DNA of 64,000 nt. It comes from CAVTBT01 sp963733065 (lineage in GTDB: Bacteria; Actinomycetota; Thermoleophilia; Gaiellales; Gaiellaceae). Positions 39,050 to 50,634 of the stretch are shown piece after piece. Every line of letters starts with the position of its first letter. Position 1 is the first letter of the stretch. The DNA lies in contig CAVTBT010000005.1 in NCBI GenBank assembly GCA_963733065.1, positions 620,001 to 684,000 on the forward strand. The letters run 5' to 3'. Below the pieces are notes generated by a model. It was not told the origin of the DNA and did not search any database. It saw only the letters and a program-made list of their open reading frames with translations. Made by a program: the position numbers and the translations under genes.

Positions 39050-40512
39050 TACAGCGGCAGCTGCGCCGCCGCGTCGCGCGCCAGGTCGACGAGCGGCTGG
39101 ACGGCGAAGAACGACCCGATCGTCACGGCGAGGCACAGGAACACGCCCACCGCGAGCAGCGGGTCGCTGGGCGGCGAGCCCCCCGCGGGCGCGAGCCGCA
39201 GCTCGAGCTCCGAGCGCATGTACATCGCCCGTACGACCGCGAGGTAGTAGTAGAGGGAGAGCGCGGTGGCGATCACACCGGCGACGACGAGCCACCACCA
39301 GCCGGCGTCGTACGCGGCCGAGAAGACGTAGAGCTTGCCGAGCATCCCGCCGGTGAACGGGAAGCCGGCGAGCCCGAGCATGAACACCCACATCGAGGCG
39401 CCGAGGAACGGCCGCTCCCAGCCGAAGCCCGCGAGCGAGTCCAGCGTCACCGGGCGCCGCAGCTCCCGCTCGCGCGCCGCCACCACCGCGAAAGCGCCGA
39501 TCGACGTCGCGCCGTAGGGGATGAGGTAGTACATGAGCGCGCGGGCGCCGATCTCGTTCGCTGCCGCGACGGCGATCAACATGAAGCCCGCCTGCGAGAC
39601 GGACGAGTACGCGAGCAGGCGCTTCACGTCGCGCTGCACGAGTGCCGCGAGGTTGCCGACCGCGAGCGAGGCGCAGGCGATCACTGCGATCGCGATCCGC
39701 CAGACGTCCTCCTGCCCGGGGAACGCCGTGACGAGCACGCGGTAGGTGACGACCAGCGCCGCCGCCTTCGTCGCCGCGGACATGAACGCCGTCACGGACG
39801 TGGGGGCGCCCTGGTAGACGTCCGGCGTCCACATGTGGAACGGCGCCGCCGACGCCTTGAACCCGAACCCGGCGATCATCATCGCCAGGCCGGCGTAGAG
39901 CAGCGTGTCGTCGGCGTCGCCCGCCCCGGCGATCGCCTCGAAGCCGAGCTCGCCCGTCGCGCCGTAGACGAGTGCCGAGCCGAAGAGCAGCACCGCCGAT
40001 CCGAACGAGCCGACGATGAGGTACTTGAGGCCGGCCTCGAGCGAGGTCTCGCGCTCGGTGTCCATCGCGCAGAGTACGTAGAGGCAGAGCGAGAACCACT
40101 CGAGCCCAAGGAAGAGCGTCATCAGGTTTCCGGCCTGGACGAAGAACGCCATGCCGGCGCCTGCCGCAGCGAGCAGCGCGTAGTACTCGCCGCCGTGGAA
40201 GCGCCGCCGCTCGCCCCAGGAGACGAGGACGGACAGGGCCCCCGCACCGGCGAGGATGATCTGTGCCAGCGCCGCCCAGCGGTCGCGCACCATCGACTCG
40301 GCGATGATCGTGGTTGGCTCCGGCGTGTCGGCGTAGACGATCCCGGCGAGGATGCCCGCGGCCACGAAGCCGGCCAGCGCGGCTGCCGCGCCGAACGCAC
40401 GCCGCATCCACCGCGGCACGAGCACTGCACCGAGCAGCGCGACGCAGGCCGCCCCGAGGAGGGCGAGGACCGGGGACAGCGCGAGCCAGTCGACGGACGG
40501 CGTGTCGATCAC
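39049..40512 (-). CDS. nuoN: NADH-quinone oxidoreductase subunit N
   Basis: A 487-residue antiporter-like membrane subunit of complex I. About 14 helices; the proton-channel Lys region is in FGFKASAAPFHMWTPDVYQG and ATKAAALVVTYRVL, and VKRLLAYSSVSQAGFML is the family block. GTG 40512 overlaps the nuoM stop. It is the last nuo subunit of the operon. Confidence 0.96.
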   Translation of the reverse strand: MIDTPSVDWLALSPVLALLGAACVALLGAVLVPRWMRRAFGAAAALAGFVAAGILAGIVYADTPEPTTIIAESMVRDRWAALAQIILAGAGALSVLVSWGERRRFHGGEYYALLAAAGAGMAFFVQAGNLMTLFLGLEWFSLCLYVLCAMDTERETSLEAGLKYLIVGSFGSAVLLFGSALVYGATGELGFEAIAGAGDADDTLLYAGLAMMIAGFGFKASAAPFHMWTPDVYQGAPTSVTAFMSAATKAAALVVTYRVLVTAFPGQEDVWRIAIAVIACASLAVGNLAALVQRDVKRLLAYSSVSQAGFMLIAVAAANEIGARALMYYLIPYGATSIGAFAVVAARERELRRPVTLDSLAGFGWERPFLGASMWVFMLGLAGFPFTGGMLGKLYVFSAAYDAGWWWLVVAGVIATALSLYYYLAVVRAMYMRSELELRLAPAGGSPPSDPLLAVGVFLCLAVTIGSFFAVQPLVDLARDAAAQLPL

Positions 40513-41984
40513 GGCGTGTCCTCGCAGGGCTCGCTGCTGCCTTCGAGGCAGGCCGCGGCCACGGACGGCTCGCCGCCGGCGGCGAAGGCGCGGTCGCTGA
40601 TCGCCGCCGGCCACGCCGAGAGCGCGAGCAGCGCCAGCACGAGGGGGACGACGACGCCGAGCTCGGCGGGCCGCAGGTCGAGCGCCGACTCCGAGACCGC
40701 AGAGCCCTGGGCGCGGTGCAGCACGGCCGAGATCAGCCGCAACACGTACATCGCCGCCAGCACGATCGCCGCCGCGCCGACCACCGCGTAGCCCCAGCCC
40801 TGCTCGAACACGCCCGCGAGGATGAGGAACTCGCCCGCGAATGTCGTGGCGCCCGGCACGGCCAGGGCGATGATGCCGGTCGTCATCAGCACGGTCGCGA
40901 GCACCGGCCGGCCCTTCGCCATGCCCCCGAGCAGCGCGAACTCGCCGGTCGACGTGCGCCGCTCGACCATGCCGGCGAGCAGGAACATCGAGCCGGACAC
41001 GAGGGCGTGGTTCACCGACTGCAGGATCGCTCCGTCGAGCCCGAGGTCGTTGAACGCGAAGATGCCGAGCACGATCAGGCCCATCTGCGCCATCGACGAG
41101 TAGGCGAGCACGCCGCGGAGGTCGGGCGCACGGAACGCGAGCAGCGATCCGTACGCCAGGCCGATCGCCGCCAGCACGAGGATCGGGACGGTGAAGTCGT
41201 CGGCGGGCTCGGGGAACTTCTCGATCGCGATGCGGATGAAGCCGTAGACGGCGGCCTTCGACACGACGCCGGACAGCACGGCCGCGACCTCGGGCGGCGA
41301 TTCACGGTAGGCGTCCACGAGCCAGCCGTGGAACGGGAAGAGCGGCGCTTTCACGGCGAAGGCGATCGCGAACCCGAGGAAGATCCAGACGTTGTCGCTC
41401 GGGGCGCCGTCGATGAGCGAGAAGGTGCCCTGGTCGATCCCGTAGGCGACGATCGACGCCAGCATCAGCAGCGAGCCGGCCATCGTGTAGATCACGAACT
41501 TGACCGTCGCGGCGATGCGCCCCGGCCCGCCCCATACGCCGACCAGCACGTAGATCGGGATCAGCATCGCCTCGAAGAAGACGTAGAAGAGCAGCACGTC
41601 CTGCGAGGCGAATACCCCGACGACAGCTCCCGTCAGGAAGAGCATCAGGCCGCCGTAGGCGCGTGCGCGCTCGCGGCCGGCGACGAGGGCGTAGCCGAGG
41701 GCGGCGGCGCAGACGACGACGCTCGCGCCGACCAGCCAGAGCGACCACGAGTACAGCCCGACGTGGTAGCTGACCTCGAGGTCGTCGAACCACGCCGTGC
41801 GCGTCGCGAGCTGCAGGCCGGGGTCGTCGAAGTCCATGCGGCCGAGCGCGGTGATCCACAGCGCCACCTCGACCAGGGCGACGAGGAAGGCGAACCCGGC
41901 TGCGAGCTCGCGCGGCAGGGGTGTGAGCCACACGGCGAGGCCGCCGAGCAGCGGGACGAGGATCAGGACGTCCGTGAGGCTCAT
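40509..41984 (-). CDS. nuoM: NADH-quinone oxidoreductase subunit M
   Basis: A 491-residue antiporter-like subunit. LLFYVFFEAMLIPIYVLVGV carries the helix-5 Glu, FAVKAPLFPFHGWLVDAY a channel Lys, and LRGVLAYSSMAQMGLIVLGI the second block. It forms one of three proton channels of the membrane arm. ATG 41984 overlaps the nuoL stop in ATGA. Confidence 0.96.
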   Translation of the reverse strand: MSLTDVLILVPLLGGLAVWLTPLPRELAAGFAFLVALVEVALWITALGRMDFDDPGLQLATRTAWFDDLEVSYHVGLYSWSLWLVGASVVVCAAALGYALVAGRERARAYGGLMLFLTGAVVGVFASQDVLLFYVFFEAMLIPIYVLVGVWGGPGRIAATVKFVIYTMAGSLLMLASIVAYGIDQGTFSLIDGAPSDNVWIFLGFAIAFAVKAPLFPFHGWLVDAYRESPPEVAAVLSGVVSKAAVYGFIRIAIEKFPEPADDFTVPILVLAAIGLAYGSLLAFRAPDLRGVLAYSSMAQMGLIVLGIFAFNDLGLDGAILQSVNHALVSGSMFLLAGMVERRTSTGEFALLGGMAKGRPVLATVLMTTGIIALAVPGATTFAGEFLILAGVFEQGWGYAVVGAAAIVLAAMYVLRLISAVLHRAQGSAVSESALDLRPAELGVVVPLVLALLALSAWPAAISDRAFAAGGEPSVAAACLEGSSEPCEDTP

Positions 41985-43873
41985 TGCACCGCCACGAAGA
42001 CGACGATGAGCACGGCGACCGACACGGCAATCGCGAGCGCGTAGCTGCGCAGGAAGCCGGTCTGCGCCTCGCCGACAGCCGCTCCAGTCTCCTGCGTGAC
42101 GTCGGCGACCTCCGTGATCGAGCCCTGGATCACCGGCTCCTCGACCCAGCGCCGCAGGTAGCCGACGACGAGCACCGCCGGCCGGTAGAAGAGCGCGTCG
42201 TACAGCTCGTCGAACCAGAGCTTGTGCTCGAGCGCGCGCTGGAGGAACGGCTGCCGCGGCACCGGTCTGCGGCGAGCGCCGTAGAACGTCCACGCGATCC
42301 CGATGCCGGCGAGGCCGACCGCGACCGCGACGACGCTCGTCGCCCAGTCCTCGGTCGTCGTCGGCTCCACGAGCGGCTCGACGACCGGGTCGAGGAAGTC
42401 GCTGACGAGGTGCCACGCACCGGGGATCTGCACCAGCCCGCCCACGGCCGCGAGGACGGTGAGGATCGCGACCGGCACCGTCATCGAGCGCGGTCCCTCG
42501 CCGTGCCCGTGGCCGTGCGCATGCTCCTCCACGAAGGCCGACCGCTCGCCGCCGAAGACGATGAAGTAGAGGCGGAAGGCGTAGATGCCGGTGAACAGCG
42601 CGCCGACGAGCCCGGCCGCGAACAGGGCGTACCCGTAGCCGCCCTGCGCCCAGGCCGAGGCGAGGATCGGGTCCTTCGAGAAGAAGCCCGAGAGCGGCGG
42701 CATGCCGACGAGCGCCAGCGAGCCGATCAGGAACGCGACGGCGGTGCGCGGCATCACGCCCTTCAGCCCACCCATCTTGCGGATGTCCTGCTCGCCCGCG
42801 AGCTGGTGGATGACGAGGCCGGCGGCCAGGAACAGCAGCGCCTTGAAGAAGGCGTGCGTCATCAGGTGGAACATCCCGGCGGAGAACGCGCCGACGCCGA
42901 CCCCGACGAACATGTAGCCGATCTGCGACATCGTCGAGTACGCGATCACGCGCTTGATGTCGGTCTGCACGAGCGCCACGAACCCGGCGACGAGCAGCGT
43001 GATCGCGCCGAGGATCCCGGCCAGCTCGAGGACGCCGTCCGACGCCTCGAAGATCGGCGCCGTACGCGCGATCAGGTAGACGCCCGCCGTGACCATCGTC
43101 GCGGCGTGGATGAGCGCCGACACCGGCGTCGGCCCCTCCATCGCGTCGGGGAGCCACGTGTGGAGCGGGATCTGCGCCGACTTCGCGACGGCGCCGCCGA
43201 GGAGGCCGAGCGCCACGAGCGTCACGAGCGTGTTCGAGAGCTCCCCGCCCTCGGCCGCCTCGAACGACGCGCTGAAGCTCAGCGTCCCCGTCTGCTGGAT
43301 CAGGACGAAGAACGCCAGCACCATGGTCGCGTCGCCGAACGCGTTCATGATGAACGCCTTCTTGGCGGCGGCGACGGCCTCGGGCCGCTGGTGCCAGAAG
43401 CCGATCAGGAGGTACGAGGCGAGGCCCACGAGGCCCCAGCCGGCGAGCAGCATCAGCAGGTTGCCGCCCTCGACCAGCAGCAGCATCGAGAACACGAAGA
43501 GCGCCATGTATGCGAAGTAGCGGCGCTCCTCGTCGTCGCCGTCCATGTAGCCGATCGAGTACAGGACGATCAGCCCGCCGACGCCCGAGACGATCAGCAT
43601 CATGAAGGCGCTCAACGGATCGACGAGCAGCTCCAGCCCGACCGAGAAGTCGCCCGCCTGCAGCCAGGTCCACGCGGTCGTGAGCTCCGACCGCTCCGCT
43701 TCGTCCTTCGACACCATGTTCACGAAGGTCACGAGCGCGCCGGCGAAGCCGACGAACACGGACAGCGTCCCGATCACGGCGGCCGTCCGGCGCGAGATCA
43801 GGCCGCCGCCGAGCACGATCGCCACGCAGCCGGCGAGCGGCGCGAGGAGGCAGATCCAGGCGCCCCAGGCCAT
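41981..43873 (-). CDS. nuoL: NADH-quinone oxidoreductase subunit L
   Basis: A 630-residue distal antiporter-like subunit with the long lateral helix at the C-terminus. Conserved blocks: LPDAMEGPTPVSALIHAATM, VQTDIKRVIAYSTMSQIGYM, LMTHAFFKALLFLAAG. A His-rich loop VEEHAHGHGHGEG near residue 450 is likely on the outer face or cytoplasmic edge; similar loops occur in other actinobacterial NuoL. ATG 43873 shares a base with the arginase-family stop (TGATG). Confidence 0.96.
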   Translation of the reverse strand: MAWGAWICLLAPLAGCVAIVLGGGLISRRTAAVIGTLSVFVGFAGALVTFVNMVSKDEAERSELTTAWTWLQAGDFSVGLELLVDPLSAFMMLIVSGVGGLIVLYSIGYMDGDDEERRYFAYMALFVFSMLLLVEGGNLLMLLAGWGLVGLASYLLIGFWHQRPEAVAAAKKAFIMNAFGDATMVLAFFVLIQQTGTLSFSASFEAAEGGELSNTLVTLVALGLLGGAVAKSAQIPLHTWLPDAMEGPTPVSALIHAATMVTAGVYLIARTAPIFEASDGVLELAGILGAITLLVAGFVALVQTDIKRVIAYSTMSQIGYMFVGVGVGAFSAGMFHLMTHAFFKALLFLAAGLVIHQLAGEQDIRKMGGLKGVMPRTAVAFLIGSLALVGMPPLSGFFSKDPILASAWAQGGYGYALFAAGLVGALFTGIYAFRLYFIVFGGERSAFVEEHAHGHGHGEGPRSMTVPVAILTVLAAVGGLVQIPGAWHLVSDFLDPVVEPLVEPTTTEDWATSVVAVAVGLAGIGIAWTFYGARRRPVPRQPFLQRALEHKLWFDELYDALFYRPAVLVVGYLRRWVEEPVIQGSITEVADVTQETGAAVGEAQTGFLRSYALAIAVSVAVLIVVFVAVQ

Positions 43874-44688
43874 CAGGCCGACACCGTCGTTGCTGCCAGG
43901 AGGCGGTCGAACACCGTCCGCGCAGCCTTCGGGATCGCCCCCTCCGGATCGCTCTCGGGCCAGTAGGCGGTGAAGGCGGCTGCGCGGATCGCAAAGCGCT
44001 CGCCGATCGCGTCGATCGCTTCTGCGAGCTCCTCGGTCTGCAGGCCACCGGCGACGGTCCACGGATTCGCCCGGCCGACGGACGGGTCGAGGACGTCGAG
44101 GTCGACGTGGACGTACACGGCGTCGACGTGGTCGCTGAGTGCGTCGAGCGCGGCAGGTAGGCCGTCGCTGTCGACCCACCGAACCTGCGACGCCTCGAGC
44201 CGCTCGCGTTCGCCCTCGTCGGCGTCGCGCGCGTCGACGAGCACGACGTGCTCTTCGGGAATCGGACGCAGTCCATCGACGAGGGCGCGCAGCCGCGGCC
44301 AGCCCGCACCGGTCAGCATGGCGAGCGCCATGCCGTCGAAGAAGCCGGTGGTGGTCGTGTCGGGGGTGTTGAAGTCCGCGTGCGCGTCGAACCAGACGAC
44401 GCCGACGTCGCCGCCGATGCCCGCCACGGTGCCCAGGCAGCTGTGGCAGTTGGCGGCGAGCACGACGGGGAATCCCCCGTCGCCGGCGACGCCGTCGACG
44501 CATGCCGCGAGCGCCTGCACGACGCCCATCGAAGCGGCAATCTCGTTGCGTGCCTCGCTCTCGACGTCGAGCGAGAGCTGCTCGCAGCGCTCGTCCTGAA
44601 GGGCGTCCGCGAGCACCGAGGCGCCCACGGCGCCGTTGACTCCGGCTCGGCCCAGGTCGTACGGGACCTCGACGAGGCTCGGCCTCAT
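43873..44688 (-). CDS. Arginase/agmatinase-family protein inside the nuo operon
   Basis: A 271-residue ureohydrolase-fold protein located between nuoK and nuoL with overlaps at both ends (ATGA and TGATG). Metal ligands look complete: His in AANCHSCLG, the Asp-x-His-x-Asp in VWFDAHADFNTP, and the Asp pair in HVDLDVLDPSV. The first motif is GGDHS in classic arginases and ANCHS here, so specificity is probably altered. Possible substrates are arginine, agmatine, guanidino acids or formiminoglutamate. It is not a complex I subunit in any known structure; the coupling suggests equal expression with the complex. Confidence 0.85.
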   Translation of the reverse strand: MRPSLVEVPYDLGRAGVNGAVGASVLADALQDERCEQLSLDVESEARNEIAASMGVVQALAACVDGVAGDGGFPVVLAANCHSCLGTVAGIGGDVGVVWFDAHADFNTPDTTTTGFFDGMALAMLTGAGWPRLRALVDGLRPIPEEHVVLVDARDADEGERERLEASQVRWVDSDGLPAALDALSDHVDAVYVHVDLDVLDPSVGRANPWTVAGGLQTEELAEAIDAIGERFAIRAAAFTAYWPESDPEGAIPKAARTVFDRLLAATTVSA

Positions 44689-44993
44689 CCGCGGAGCTCC
44701 GTGAGCTCGTCGACGTCGAGCGCCACGTTGCTGCGGGACATGGCCACGATCAGCCCGAGGCCGACGACGACCTCGGAGGCAGCGACGGCCATCACGGTGA
44801 GCGCGAAGATCTGGCCGTCCACCTGGCCGACCTGCCGCGAGAAGCCGATCAGCGCCAGGTTGCAGGCGTTCAGCATGATCTCGAGCGACAGCAGGACGAT
44901 CAGCGGGCTGCGGCGGAGCAGCACGCCGAAGGCGCCGATCCCGAAGAGCGCGCCCGCGACAGCGAGGTACCAGCCGACGTCGGGGCCGCTCAC
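44685..44993 (-). CDS. nuoK: NADH-quinone oxidoreductase subunit K
   Basis: A 102-residue three-helix subunit. RRSPLIVLLSLEIMLNACNL holds the conserved membrane Glu, and LTVMAVAASEVVVGLGLIVA the second. GTG 44993 overlaps the nuoJ stop. Confidence 0.96.
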   Translation of the reverse strand: MSGPDVGWYLAVAGALFGIGAFGVLLRRSPLIVLLSLEIMLNACNLALIGFSRQVGQVDGQIFALTVMAVAASEVVVGLGLIVAMSRSNVALDVDELTELRG

Positions 44994-45532
44994 GGCGCGA
45001 TCCTCGTCGGCCGCTCGTCGCCGCGCGACGTGCCGAGCACCACCCCGCCGACCGCGGCGATCAGCAGCACGATCGACGTGATCTCGAAGGCCAGCAGGTG
45101 GTCGGTGAGGAATAGGCGCCCGATCTCCGCGGGGCTGCCGAACGACGCCTCCACCTCGGCCGGATCGGTCAGCGCGTCCTCGGCTGCGAGGCCGATGACG
45201 ACGACGATCTCCACGAGGAGGGCGCCGGCCGCGACGACCGCGCCGACCTGCAGCCACGACGGGCCGCCTGCCCACGGCGCCTCGGTGCGATCGCCGAGGT
45301 ACGCGATCACGAACAGGAACATCACCATCACCGCGCCGGCGTAGACGAGCACCTGCGCCGCGGCCAGAAACTCCGCGGAGGCGAGCAGAAAGAGCACGGC
45401 GAGCGAGCCGAGGTTCCCGATCAGCGCGAGCGCGGAGTAGAAGGGGTTGGCGAAGGTCACGACCGCGATGCCCGACCCGAGGCAGGCGAAGGCGGCGAGG
45501 ATCCAGATCACCCAGACGAGGAAGTCGGCCAT
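44990..45532 (-). CDS. nuoJ: NADH-quinone oxidoreductase subunit J
   Basis: A 180-residue membrane subunit with five helices; ANPFYSALALIGNLGSLAVL, LLASAEFLAAAQVLVYAGAV and MVMFLFVIAYLG are family blocks. ATG 45532 is 2 nt after the nuoI stop. Confidence 0.95.
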   Translation of the reverse strand: MADFLVWVIWILAAFACLGSGIAVVTFANPFYSALALIGNLGSLAVLFLLASAEFLAAAQVLVYAGAVMVMFLFVIAYLGDRTEAPWAGGPSWLQVGAVVAAGALLVEIVVVIGLAAEDALTDPAEVEASFGSPAEIGRLFLTDHLLAFEITSIVLLIAAVGGVVLGTSRGDERPTRIAP

Positions 45533-45534
45533 CG

Positions 45535-46033
45535 CTAGGAGGAGCTCTTGTACGCCGGGATGGGCGTGTCGTAGAGGTCCGGATCGGCGATCGGGACGCG
45601 CTTGATCGGCGGCGCCAGCAGCATGTCCTTCGTGTAGATGAGGTCGTCGCGCGAGTACTCCGAGATCTCGAACTCGTTGCCGAGCGTGATCGCGTCGAAC
45701 GGGCAGGCGAGCTCGCAGTAGCCGCAGAAGATGCAGCGGCTCATGTTGATCTCGTAGATCCGCGCGTACCGCTCGCCGGCCGACACGCGGTTGCCCGGCG
45801 GTGTTCTCCGCGGGCACGACGCGGATGCAGTCGGCCGGACAGGCGGCTGCGCAGAGCGAGCAGCCGACGCACTTCTCGAGCCCGTTCTCGTGGCGCCAGA
45901 GCCGGTGGCGGCCCCGGAAGCGCGGGTAGATCGGACGCTTGTACTCCGGGTACTGCTGCGTGATCGGCTTCTTGAAGATCTGCCGGAACGTGACGGCGAA
46001 GCCCTTGAGCGTGCCGATCGGCTGCGGGCTCAC
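45535..46033 (-). CDS. nuoI: NADH-quinone oxidoreductase subunit I, frameshifted as assembled
   Basis: The 2x[4Fe-4S] ferredoxin-like subunit that passes electrons from NuoG to NuoB. The N-terminal frame (GTG 46033) has ENGLEKCVGCSLCAAACPAD and then breaks; the second frame carries MSRCIFCGYCELACPFDAIT and the stop. Removing one C from the plus-strand CCC at 45794-45796 joins them as ENTAGNRVSAGERYARIYEI, exactly as expected for the family. Repaired length is 165 residues. All eight cluster Cys are present, so this is probably a homopolymer sequencing error. Confidence 0.92.
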
Positions 46034-46046
46034 GTCGTCACCGTCA

Positions 46047-47039
46047 CTAGTCGATCCACACCACGAGCACGGCCGTCACGACAGCGTTGATGGTGGCGAT
46101 CGGCAGGAGCACCTTCCAGCCGAACCGCATCAGCTGGTCGTAGCGCAGCCGGGGCAGTGTCGTCCGCATCCAGATGAACACGAACAGCAGGAGCGCAAGC
46201 TTGAGGATGAACCACAGCGGTCCCAGGAAGTCCCAGAAGAAGAAGTGCCAGCCGCCGAGGAAGAGCGTCACCGCAAGCCCGGAGAGCGTGATCAGGTTGA
46301 TGTACTCCGACATCGAGAAGAGGCCGAAGCGCATGCCGCCGTACTCGGTGTGGTAGCCGGCCACGAGCTCCTGCTCGGCCTCGGGCAGGTCGAACGGCGC
46401 ACGGGCCGTCTCGGCCGTGCCGGCGAGCAGGAAGATGACGAACCCGACGATCTGCGGCACGACGTACCACCAGGTGCCGTCCTGCTCGGCGACGATGTCG
46501 ACGAGCGACAGCGACTGCGCCATCAGCACGACGCCGAGCACCGACAGCGCAAGCGAGACCTCGTACGAGACGAGCTGGGCGCACGTGCGCATCGAGCCGA
46601 GCAGCGCGTACTTGGAGTCGGACGACCAGCCGCCGACGATGAAGCCGTAGATCCCGAGCGAGCCGATGGCGAAGATCAGGATCAGCGCGATCGGCACGTC
46701 GGCGACGTACCCGTTCACCTGGTAGCCGGCGATCTCCCAGCCCTCGCCGAACGGGATCACCGAGAACGTCACGAGGGCCGCGAACGCGGCGATGAACGGG
46801 CTGAAGATGTAGAGGACGTCGATTGCGGCGCTCGGGAAGAAGCTCTCCTTGCGGATCAGCTTCACGAGGTCGGCGACGGGCTGGAGCAACCCGAACGGGC
46901 CGGCGCGGTTCGGCCCGTAGCGGAGCTGCATGCGCCCCATCACCTTGCGCTCGATGAGCGTGAGGTACGCGAACCCGACGAGCACGAGGTTGATGACGAT
47001 GAAGCTCTTGATGAGCGAGATCCACCAGGGCTCGCTCAC
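46047..47039 (-). CDS. nuoH: NADH-quinone oxidoreductase subunit H
   Basis: A 330-residue membrane subunit forming the quinone-site heel. ERKVMGRMQLRYGPNRAGPF is the classic motif; ETARAPFDLPEAEQELVAGY holds the conserved charged loop. Eight helices. GTG 47039 overlaps the nuoG stop. Confidence 0.97.
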   Translation of the reverse strand: MSEPWWISLIKSFIVINLVLVGFAYLTLIERKVMGRMQLRYGPNRAGPFGLLQPVADLVKLIRKESFFPSAAIDVLYIFSPFIAAFAALVTFSVIPFGEGWEIAGYQVNGYVADVPIALILIFAIGSLGIYGFIVGGWSSDSKYALLGSMRTCAQLVSYEVSLALSVLGVVLMAQSLSLVDIVAEQDGTWWYVVPQIVGFVIFLLAGTAETARAPFDLPEAEQELVAGYHTEYGGMRFGLFSMSEYINLITLSGLAVTLFLGGWHFFFWDFLGPLWFILKLALLLFVFIWMRTTLPRLRYDQLMRFGWKVLLPIATINAVVTAVLVVWID

Positions 47040-49275
47040 GTCGCCTTCACCACCTCGACCTCGCGGTGGAGCTCGCCGGCGTGCTCCTGCGCGACGTAGG
47101 CGACGCCGGGGAGCAGCCTGCGGCTGACCCTCGCCCGGAGCTCGACCGACGTGCCGTTCGAGCGGACGGAGACGGCGTCGCCGCTCGCGATCTGGCGGCG
47201 GTCGGCGTCCTCCTTCGACAGCTCGAGCACGGGGCCGGGCCGCTGAAACTGGAGCTCCGGCACGCGCTCGACCGCCGGCCCGGAGAAGAGCGGCCGATAC
47301 CGGACGAGTTGCAGCTGGCCGAGGAAGGGGCCGTCCAGCTCCGTCGGCGGCGTCGGGTCCGGCGTCGTCGCGGCGGTGGGTGCGACGTATGGCACCCGTT
47401 CCGGCAGTGGTGCCTGGCCGCCGACGACGAGCTCCGTGATGCCGCCGTAGGCGATCTCGGACAGCTCCGCGAAGACGACTGCGGGGTGCGGCGAGACCTC
47501 GACGCCGAACCGGGACGCGAGCTGCGCGAGCCAGGCGTTCTCGTCGGGGCACGGCGGGACGACCGCACGGCGCTGGCGCTGCAGGCGACCTTCCAGGTTC
47601 ATCATCGTGCCGTCACGCTCGAGATAGCTGGTCGCGGGCAGCACGAGGTCGGCCCACCCAACGGCGAGCGCCTGGAACATCGTGATCGCGAGCACGCTCT
47701 CGGCGTGCTCGGCGAGCGCCCGCACGCTCGGGTCGGCGGCCGCCTCGTCGCCCGAGACGATCAGCAGCCCGATCGGGTCCGGCTCCGGCCCTTCGCCGTC
47801 CGAGGCGGCCGCCCAGGCCTCGGCCACGCCGCGGCCGTTCGGCGTCGCGGGCAGATGGAAGCAGCCGCAGCCGGGCCGGTCTTCCCAACCCAGCGCGTGC
47901 GCGAGCTCGGCCACACGGCTGCCGCCGCCGCCTCCACCCCCCGACCAGACGATGATCGCCCGTCCGGCCGCACGCAGTCGGCTGCCGAGCTCGTCCCCGG
48001 GCTCGGCGAGCGCGCGGGCGGCCGCGGCAGCGCCCCCGGGCTGCGTTCGCACGGAGCCGGCCGGCGAGTACGTGACGACTTCGGCGCCGTTCCGCCTGGC
48101 CGCCTTGAGCCAGAGGTCGACGGCTGGCGCCCGCTCGGCCACCGGGTCGTCGCCGAGCACCACGACGAGCTGCGCGGCGGCGATCGCCGAGAGCGGCACG
48201 CGGAAGGCGTCGAGCGCGGAGGACGTCGCCTCCGGCAGCACCGCTGCGTGGGCACCGACGCCCTCCCGCAGCAGCCTCGCCAGGGCGTAAGCCTGCTCGA
48301 CCGTCTCCGAGCCCGAGAGCGCGGCGACGACGCGGCCGTCGGCCTCGCGGAGCATGCGCTCGGCCTCGTCCAGCGCGCGGTCCCAGGCGACGGGCTCGAA
48401 GCCTCGGCGGCGCCCCCGGAGGAGAGGGTCGACGATGCGGTCGTCGGCGTACAGGTGGGGATACGCGAAGCGGCCCTTGTCGCAGAGCCAGCCGCCGTCG
48501 ATCTCGGGGTGGTTGCGGGAGAGGATCCGCTTGACCTTGCCCTCGCGGGTCGTCGCCGAGACGTTGCAGCCGGCCGGGCAGAGTCCGCAGACGGTCGGCA
48601 CGTTCTGGATCTCCCACGGTCGTGCCTCGAAGCGGTACTGCGTCGAGGTGAGCGCTCCGACGGGGCAAAGCTCGACGACGTTGCCCGAGAAGCGGCCGCT
48701 GTAGGGGCGGTCCTCGAAGGTCGCGATCATCGAGCCGGCGCCGCGCTCGATGGCGACGAGCTCGCCGTCCTCGGCGACGTCCGCGGAGAACCTCGTGCAG
48801 CGGTAGCAGAGGATGCAGCGCTCGCGGTCGAGGGCGATCGTCGGCGAGACCGGGATCGGCTTCTCGAAGGTCTGCTTCGGGAACGTCATCCGCGTGTCGC
48901 CCGGCCCGTAGCGGAACGTCAGGTCCTGGAGCGGGCACTCGCCGCCCTTGTCGCAGACCGGGCAGTCGAGCGGGTGGTTGACGAGGATGAACTCGAGCGT
49001 GGCGTTCTGGCCCTGCGCCGCGCGCTCGGAGGTTGCGGCGGTCTTGATCACCATCCCGTCCGCGGCCGTGAGTGTGCAGCCGGCCTGGAGCTTCGGCATG
49101 CCCTCGATCTCCACGAGGCACATGCGGCAGGCCCCGACGGGCGGCCCGAGCCGCGGCTCGTAGCAGAAGACGGGGATCTCGATGCCGGCCGAGGCCGCCG
49201 TCTCCACCAGCCCGGTGCCCTTGGGCACCTGCAGCGTGCGGTCGTCGACCGTGATCGTGACGAGCTCCGGGGCGC

Positions 49276-49279
<4 letters not shown>
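47036..49279 (-). CDS. nuoG: NADH-quinone oxidoreductase subunit G
   Basis: A 747-residue Fe-S subunit. The [2Fe-2S] domain has PVFCYEPRLGPPVGACRMC and a later AGC; the His-ligated cluster HPLDCPVCDKGGECPLQD; then RERCILCYRCTRFS for a [4Fe-4S], and VCGLCPAGCNV for the N-terminal cluster of the molybdopterin-like domain. The C-terminal two thirds are the degenerate molybdopterin oxidoreductase fold, with a Gly-rich stretch WSGGGGGGGSRV. GTG 49279 overlaps the nuoF stop. Confidence 0.96.

Positions 49280-50620
<1,341 letters not shown>

Positions 50621-50634
<14 letters not shown>

Noticed and set aside
40509..44309. A 1,266-codon minus-strand open frame
   Set aside because: It joins shadow sequence over nuoL and the arginase-family gene to the true nuoM frame by chance; high G+C keeps the off-frames open.
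45780..45800. Programmed +1 frameshifting in nuoI and the other broken genes
   Set aside because: Sites share no common slippery sequence, they fall in unrelated genes, and an insertion error explains them more simply.
46034..46049. Five-codon frame between nuoH and nuoI as a gene
   Set aside because: Too short to call; it is mentioned only as weak support for bridging frames.
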